Of a stretch of DNA of 64,000 nucleotides, positions 59,380 to 64,000 are shown piece by piece. The first letter of the stretch is position 1. Every line of letters starts with the position of its first letter. The DNA comes from Spirodela intermedia (lineage: Eukaryota; Streptophyta; Magnoliopsida; Alismatales; Araceae). The notes under the pieces are model-generated. The model was not told the origin of the DNA. It did no database searches and saw only the letters and a program-made list of their open reading frames with translations. The DNA lies in contig LR746270.1 in the NCBI GenBank assembly GCA_902729315.2, positions 1,476,501 to 1,540,500 of the forward strand. The letters are read 5' to 3'. The position numbers and the translations under genes were made by a program.

Positions 59380-62229
59380 GAATCTCGGAGGTATTATATA
59401 GGCATTTTTCCAGTTTCATTTGTTCTGTAAGTCCCTCAAAATGCTAGTTCGTTCTTGGTTTTTGTATATCCTTGAGACGCCCTTGTCTGTGTTTGAGCTT
59501 CAAACGTGAATTAACAACGAAACTCTTGTCTGTGTCACCAAGTTGCATTAATTCAGCGTCAGTTTTTGTGCATGATATATGCTGAGTTCTATAGTTTGCC
59601 CACCGTTCGGAATTAGGTCATGACAGCTTTACATGGTTTGAACTGTGTTTGTGAGGATTCATTGTGGGGAAAGTAGAATATTTTGGAATTGCTCTTTGAA
59701 CATTGTTTTTATGGATCATGGGTTGGGACTAGGACATGATTTTACGTTAGAGTTTGCAGAACACTCTGAGACATAGGACAATAAACCATAATTCGCTCCG
59801 TATGTTATGATGATAACATCGTATTCAACGGTGTACAGCCATTTATGGAAAAACCAGATATTTTCAAGTGAACTGAGTTTTCAAATGAAGCTTCTTCTTT
59901 AATCTTTAGTGTGTTGGCGGCGTTTCTCTCTTCAGAATAGCACATGTATAGCTTTGGCGAATGTATACTCTACGGCCATTGAAGAATCCATCTGTGGAGG
60001 CTTTAGCCGAAATCTTTGTTTAGATGTACTACAGCCAGGTTTTCTAATGTTCCTTTGATTAGTTCATTGAATACATGGTTACCATGGACTTGGGATGTAC
60101 ATTCTTTTCACATATCCAAGTAGAATCTAATATGGACATCAATGTAGCTTCTAAACGGCATAAAGGATTTTAGTTAAAGAATTTGAATAGGGTACATAAG
60201 TTGGTTGGTGCTTCAAAGAAAAATGAAAATTTTAAATGACACTGTAACCCATTGTCAGGACAAAATTATAATTTTAAAATAAATATAAAATGGATTTTAA
60301 GTAGAAAATATGCATTCTCTCTGTTCCTCCCCATCCCCTTGATTTTGCTTTAGACTTTTGTCAGTGGCATTGTAGCCTGAGGAAGAAGGCGGATGGAGTA
60401 GCAGCATGTGATGGTAGGTGATAACTGTAGGCTTTTCCTTGTTCCTGGCTCCTATCTTCGCATCTTATCTTCTTTTTCTTTGCCTTCCGTATCCTCTTAT
60501 TTCTCTTCTTTTCCTCTTCTTCATCAACCCTCTCTGGCTTATAGAAAAGTCTGGATTGTACCTTGCTAATTTTATGTGAGATCAGCTGAATCCTGGCTGA
60601 TTCAGTGGATATGCATGGTATTTTTTCAAGTGGGACTTTCTCTGTGTTCGAAATTAGAAGCAGTCAAATCCTCCGGGTTTGAATTTATTTAGTGAATCTG
60701 AGTAGATGCACTTCTTCGGCGTTCTCTAGCATCATACAGCTTGGAATTAAACCCGTGTACTGTATTTTTTCTATGCAATTGTGCTAGATTTCAGATATTT
60801 CTGTTAGAAAAGAGTTTTCCATGCATAGTAAAGTAGGATCTTGATCAATTATCCTATCAAAAGGATTAACATACATCGGAAATACTGTTTTTGCATTTTA
60901 ATCATGCGGACAAAAGAGACAAACGTCACTATTTCTTATGACCATCTGAACGACGGGTCATAATTGCTGTTATTGAGGAGCAATTATCTTCTTTCCTCGA
61001 GATTATTCTGCAATGACTTGAGAAGTGGATGGAAAAATGATTTTGCATGGGCCTGTGAAGCAGATCGGTTGTATATAGGTTTAAGATCAGCTATATTATT
61101 TCTTATAGTTCCTTTCCGTATTGCTTCCCCTTTTTCTTGTTGATTTTTTTTTTCCGGTGGATTCGATTAACATTTCTTTCTTAAGGGCCCAAATAGTTCG
61201 ACTGTTTTCTGGCTTTGGGATTGGTCAAAAACGGAGAAAAATGGACTGACATTATGTGACTGAGAAATGAGAGCCTGTCTTTGTGGCCGTCCTTGTTTTT
61301 TTTCTCAAAATAGATTTTAAGATGAAAGTTTTGGCAGAAAATATAAATCCAGAGTTTTATCAACTTCGTTTTCAGAATGAGTCTTTTCATTTGACTTTTT
61401 TGGGAAACTAATGCATGGGCGTTTCTCCGAACAGTTTTGTTGTTGGATTGTTTACTTTATTGCTCTGGTTTTAGTCCTTTTTCTTGAAATGGTTAAAACA
61501 AAAAAAAAAGGCTATAGCTGGTGTGTTGTATGTGATAAGTTGGTAGGGTTAGCCACTCGAGCCCACCTTGCAGAAGTCTCCAACTATGATCCTCGGTGAA
61601 TGTTTTTGCCAACTGATGGTATTAGCTTCTGTTTTAGTGACAGTCTCCATCCATATTTTATCGTTACTATGTAATTTTTCATTTTTGCAGAGACGTAGGG
61701 ACCGGTTAACATCATGTATTAGGGGACAGGTCTTTTCTCGTCCTCTAGGAGTTCATGAGAGGGGTAACATTGAAGAGAAACCTTCAGTAAATGCGGCAAA
61801 GAGAAATGCATGCACTTATTGATCTTGCTCTGTAGAGAATTGGCAATAAATCTTCTTATCGGGGAGGCTCAGGCTTCCAATCCAGGTTGTCAAACCTGCA
61901 GAAGGTCACGGGATGGATTTATGTTGTGGGCTTGAACCCCAAGACTAGGGTGAAAATCTATTGCTGCCCCGAATGAGTAATGACTGCCGAACATGAAGAA
62001 ATAATTGGTAAAAGCTAATAGATGATTGAGGAAAGCCGGGCCAAAAAGTTTTAGACAAAATCTAGCGGTTATGGGTGTTGACAGGCACATCATCAAGATA
62101 AAGTTGGAGAGCGGATTGATTTGCACTTTACGTGCCTATACATGGCCAAATTGTGAATGTACTGAGGGATTTAATAATCCAGAATTTCAGATTATTGTAT
62201 CCAAGCTGGAATAGAAAATATCCATTCAC
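59380..62229. other. downstream region without a recognised gene
   Basis: The RING 3' UTR lies in the first few hundred bases. The rest is moderately AT-rich with only short frames (for example 61411-61599 and 62026-62214) that I cannot relate to any family. No tRNA or other structural RNA seen. Confidence 0.45.
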
Positions 62230-62460
62230 CAGCATGAGGGGTATCATGTGAAGGAATGTATATTTAGGAGTTCGACTCTCAGTTGGTCAGTTTCCTATTT
62301 CTTTAGCTTTCTATTTTGTTAGATAGTTTCCTTATTTCGTGGCCCTTGTACTCGTATATAACTAGCAGTCATCTATGATGTGAAAAAAGGAAAAAAGAGA
62401 TTTTTTTCCGCTGTATATCCTCCTAGGGTTAACGTCACTGTATACTTTCGACAAAGGGAA
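62230..62460 (+). repeat. possible LTR-like fragment
   Basis: Contains a sequence of the type TGTTAGATAGTTTCCTTATTT, then CTTGTACTCGTATATAACTAG (TATA-like), then a run ending ACTGTATAC. The order resembles a plant LTR promoter and leader. No matching second copy, primer site or coding remnant was found nearby, so it remains a suspicion. Confidence 0.25.
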
Positions 62461-64000
62461 GTCCCAAATTGAGAGAAGAGCCATGAGAGTGGAGTGTTAA
62501 AGCTGCAAGAGATGTAGAGTGGTTCTGGGAGGATATATTTGATGATGGCATATCGGGAAGATTATCCTTGTCTAGCTTTCTAATGTGGGGATATGAGACT
62601 GTTGAAATAGGCGTCTCCCTTAGATGCTATGCTAAGAGGGCCAAGTTTAGGGGTTTATGTATGCTTCCCTTAGATGAGTGTCCCTCCTGATCATCGCTAG
62701 AGAATCCGCAGAGATATTGCTTGTAAACGGGTCTGGATGCCGTCAACTGGGGTAATGGACTTTTTCTGCAGTGGACATGCCCTGAGAAGAAGGAGGGAAG
62801 GTGGCTGACTTCCCGGAAAAGCATAATTACACCTGAAATGAGGCAGTAGTGACTAATGGAGACAAATAGAGATAAAGGATCGTGACCAAGGCTGGAACAA
62901 GATGTGCATCAAGATAAAGGTGGTTGCAGATTACTGATAATCAAAATACTTCAGAGATGAGAATTCAGTGAATTATGAAGGCCGGAAAAGATTGGAGAAT
63001 TGTGAGCAAGGTGAGAATTTCTCGGATTAGTAGTGATGCAAGCGCTCTGTAATGGTATGAACACAGAATGTCTGTAAGCCCTGCGGTTCTTAGAATAGCA
63101 GTTGATACATAATTCAGTCTCAGGGAGAATGAATTTGTCCCTGATTTGCGTTATTTTGAATGGGTTGAGACACTTACTGTGCAGATGGTACCTTACTAAG
63201 GAATTAAACTCATGTAATTTTAGAAATAAGATAAGATTAGGTACTACAAATGCTGTTGAGGTTATAAATTCGCTAAATATATGGTGGGGAATGGATATGG
63301 TTACTGGGTAATGTTGTTTAATATTAAATTTGCCAAGTATTTTTGCAATATGAATATAATTTATTTTGTCATTTCTTCTGTTTCTGTGGATTTGCTTGTT
63401 TTTATCACTTCAAATGCAGTGCTAACTATCACTATCATCATTCTGTTACACGAGATCCAAATTAGTTTTTTCTCAAGGAAAAATCAATCCTCTCGTTCGA
63501 GTTTATCACATATCTTAAAGATGTGATGCGTGAATGAATTCATTTGTCTCTTCATAGCGTCAGTCTATATTTTTCCGATCTTTATCTTCCAAAATTCATG
63601 CCTCACCGGTTTAGGTGTTCTTAATCCACTTCTTTCTATGGACTAAAGTGGCTGACACTGCTTTTCTCTGACTTGGTCATCATTTCTGCTAATCCAACCA
63701 TGCATTCAATGAAATAAACTTATTTGAGGTCCGATGTCTTTCTGCCTTTCCTGGATTTATCTTGGCATTCCAATTCCTCCCACCCTTTTCTTATCAGTAC
63801 AGGTTTTGTCATCGTGCGTTTCTCTTACTGGTCGTACAAATACCCTATACTGGCTAATTCTCAGCTTAATTAATTCCCTTTCGTACTCTAGAAAATTCTC
63901 TCCAATAATAGTAGAAATCACCTGGATTGCAATTCCAGGGATCCACCCCTCCCCCCTCTTCCTAAATTAGTGATCTACACGCGTTAAGGTGTTCGGGTGA
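62461..64000. other. terminal intergenic sequence, nothing recognised
   Basis: Short frames only; none resembles a known protein. A gene starting beyond the window edge could have its promoter here. Confidence 0.45.

Noticed and set aside
1-64000. CRISPR arrays, bacterial operons, ribosomal or tRNA genes
   Set aside because: No spaced direct repeat arrays, no rRNA core sequence and no tRNA with A/B boxes and cloverleaf were visible; the window is eukaryotic.

Overview
The window is nuclear DNA of a flowering plant. Evidence: multi-exon genes with canonical GT-AG introns, plant-only families (class VIII myosin, class I TCP factor, PLS-class PPR protein, Kunitz inhibitor, DUF4408/DUF761 protein), plant LTR retrotransposon debris with an initiator-Met tRNA primer site, and many GA/CT microsatellites. 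The species cannot be fixed from sequence alone. GC-rich single-exon genes next to MiAMP1-type peptide genes would suit a non-grass monocot, magnoliid, Proteales or another early-branching lineage, but this is inference. Splice junctions were read by eye from GT/AG sites, phase continuity and remembered family alignments. No computation was run. || Layout. 1-17.9 kb is AT-rich and repeat-laden. It holds a small cluster of MiAMP1/beta-barrelin antimicrobial peptide genes: two intact genes (5917-6231, 10591-10908) and one broken copy (about 13231-13434). They lie in locally duplicated DNA, separated by a decayed Ty1/copia element (about 7620-9369) and flanked by two diverged direct copies of an LTR-like repeat (about 1130-1637, 15180-15664). 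17.9-30 kb is gene-dense: DNA ligase 1 (+), a Kunitz inhibitor (+) 339 bp after the ligase stop, and a PPR gene (-) converging on it. 30.2-39.7 kb is a complete 23-exon class VIII myosin (-). 41.9-42.8 kb is a DUF4408/DUF761 membrane protein (-). About 6 kb without a recognised gene follows. || 49-51.2 kb encodes a three-exon, predicted N-myristoylated, Cys-rich membrane protein of unknown function (+). 52.5-53.3 kb is a class I TCP transcription factor (-). 54.7-57.4 kb is an E2F-associated phosphoprotein (EAPP) homologue (-), divergent from a BCA2-zinc-ribbon/RING-H2 E3 ligase (+, 58.3-59.4 kb). The final 4.6 kb has no gene I recognise. || Themes: two secreted defence families (barrelin AMPs, Kunitz inhibitor) lie near housekeeping genes. 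Several genes relate to DNA replication or the cell cycle (ligase 1, EAPP, class I TCP), but shared regulation is speculation. The observations most worth checking are a stop-free 81-nt intron in the ligase first exon (exitron-like), two in-frame ligase starts suggesting mitochondrial and nuclear forms, a 14-nt microexon in the myosin motor, the unknown myristoylated protein, and TCP-type binding sites upstream of the TCP gene and in the EAPP/RING promoter.
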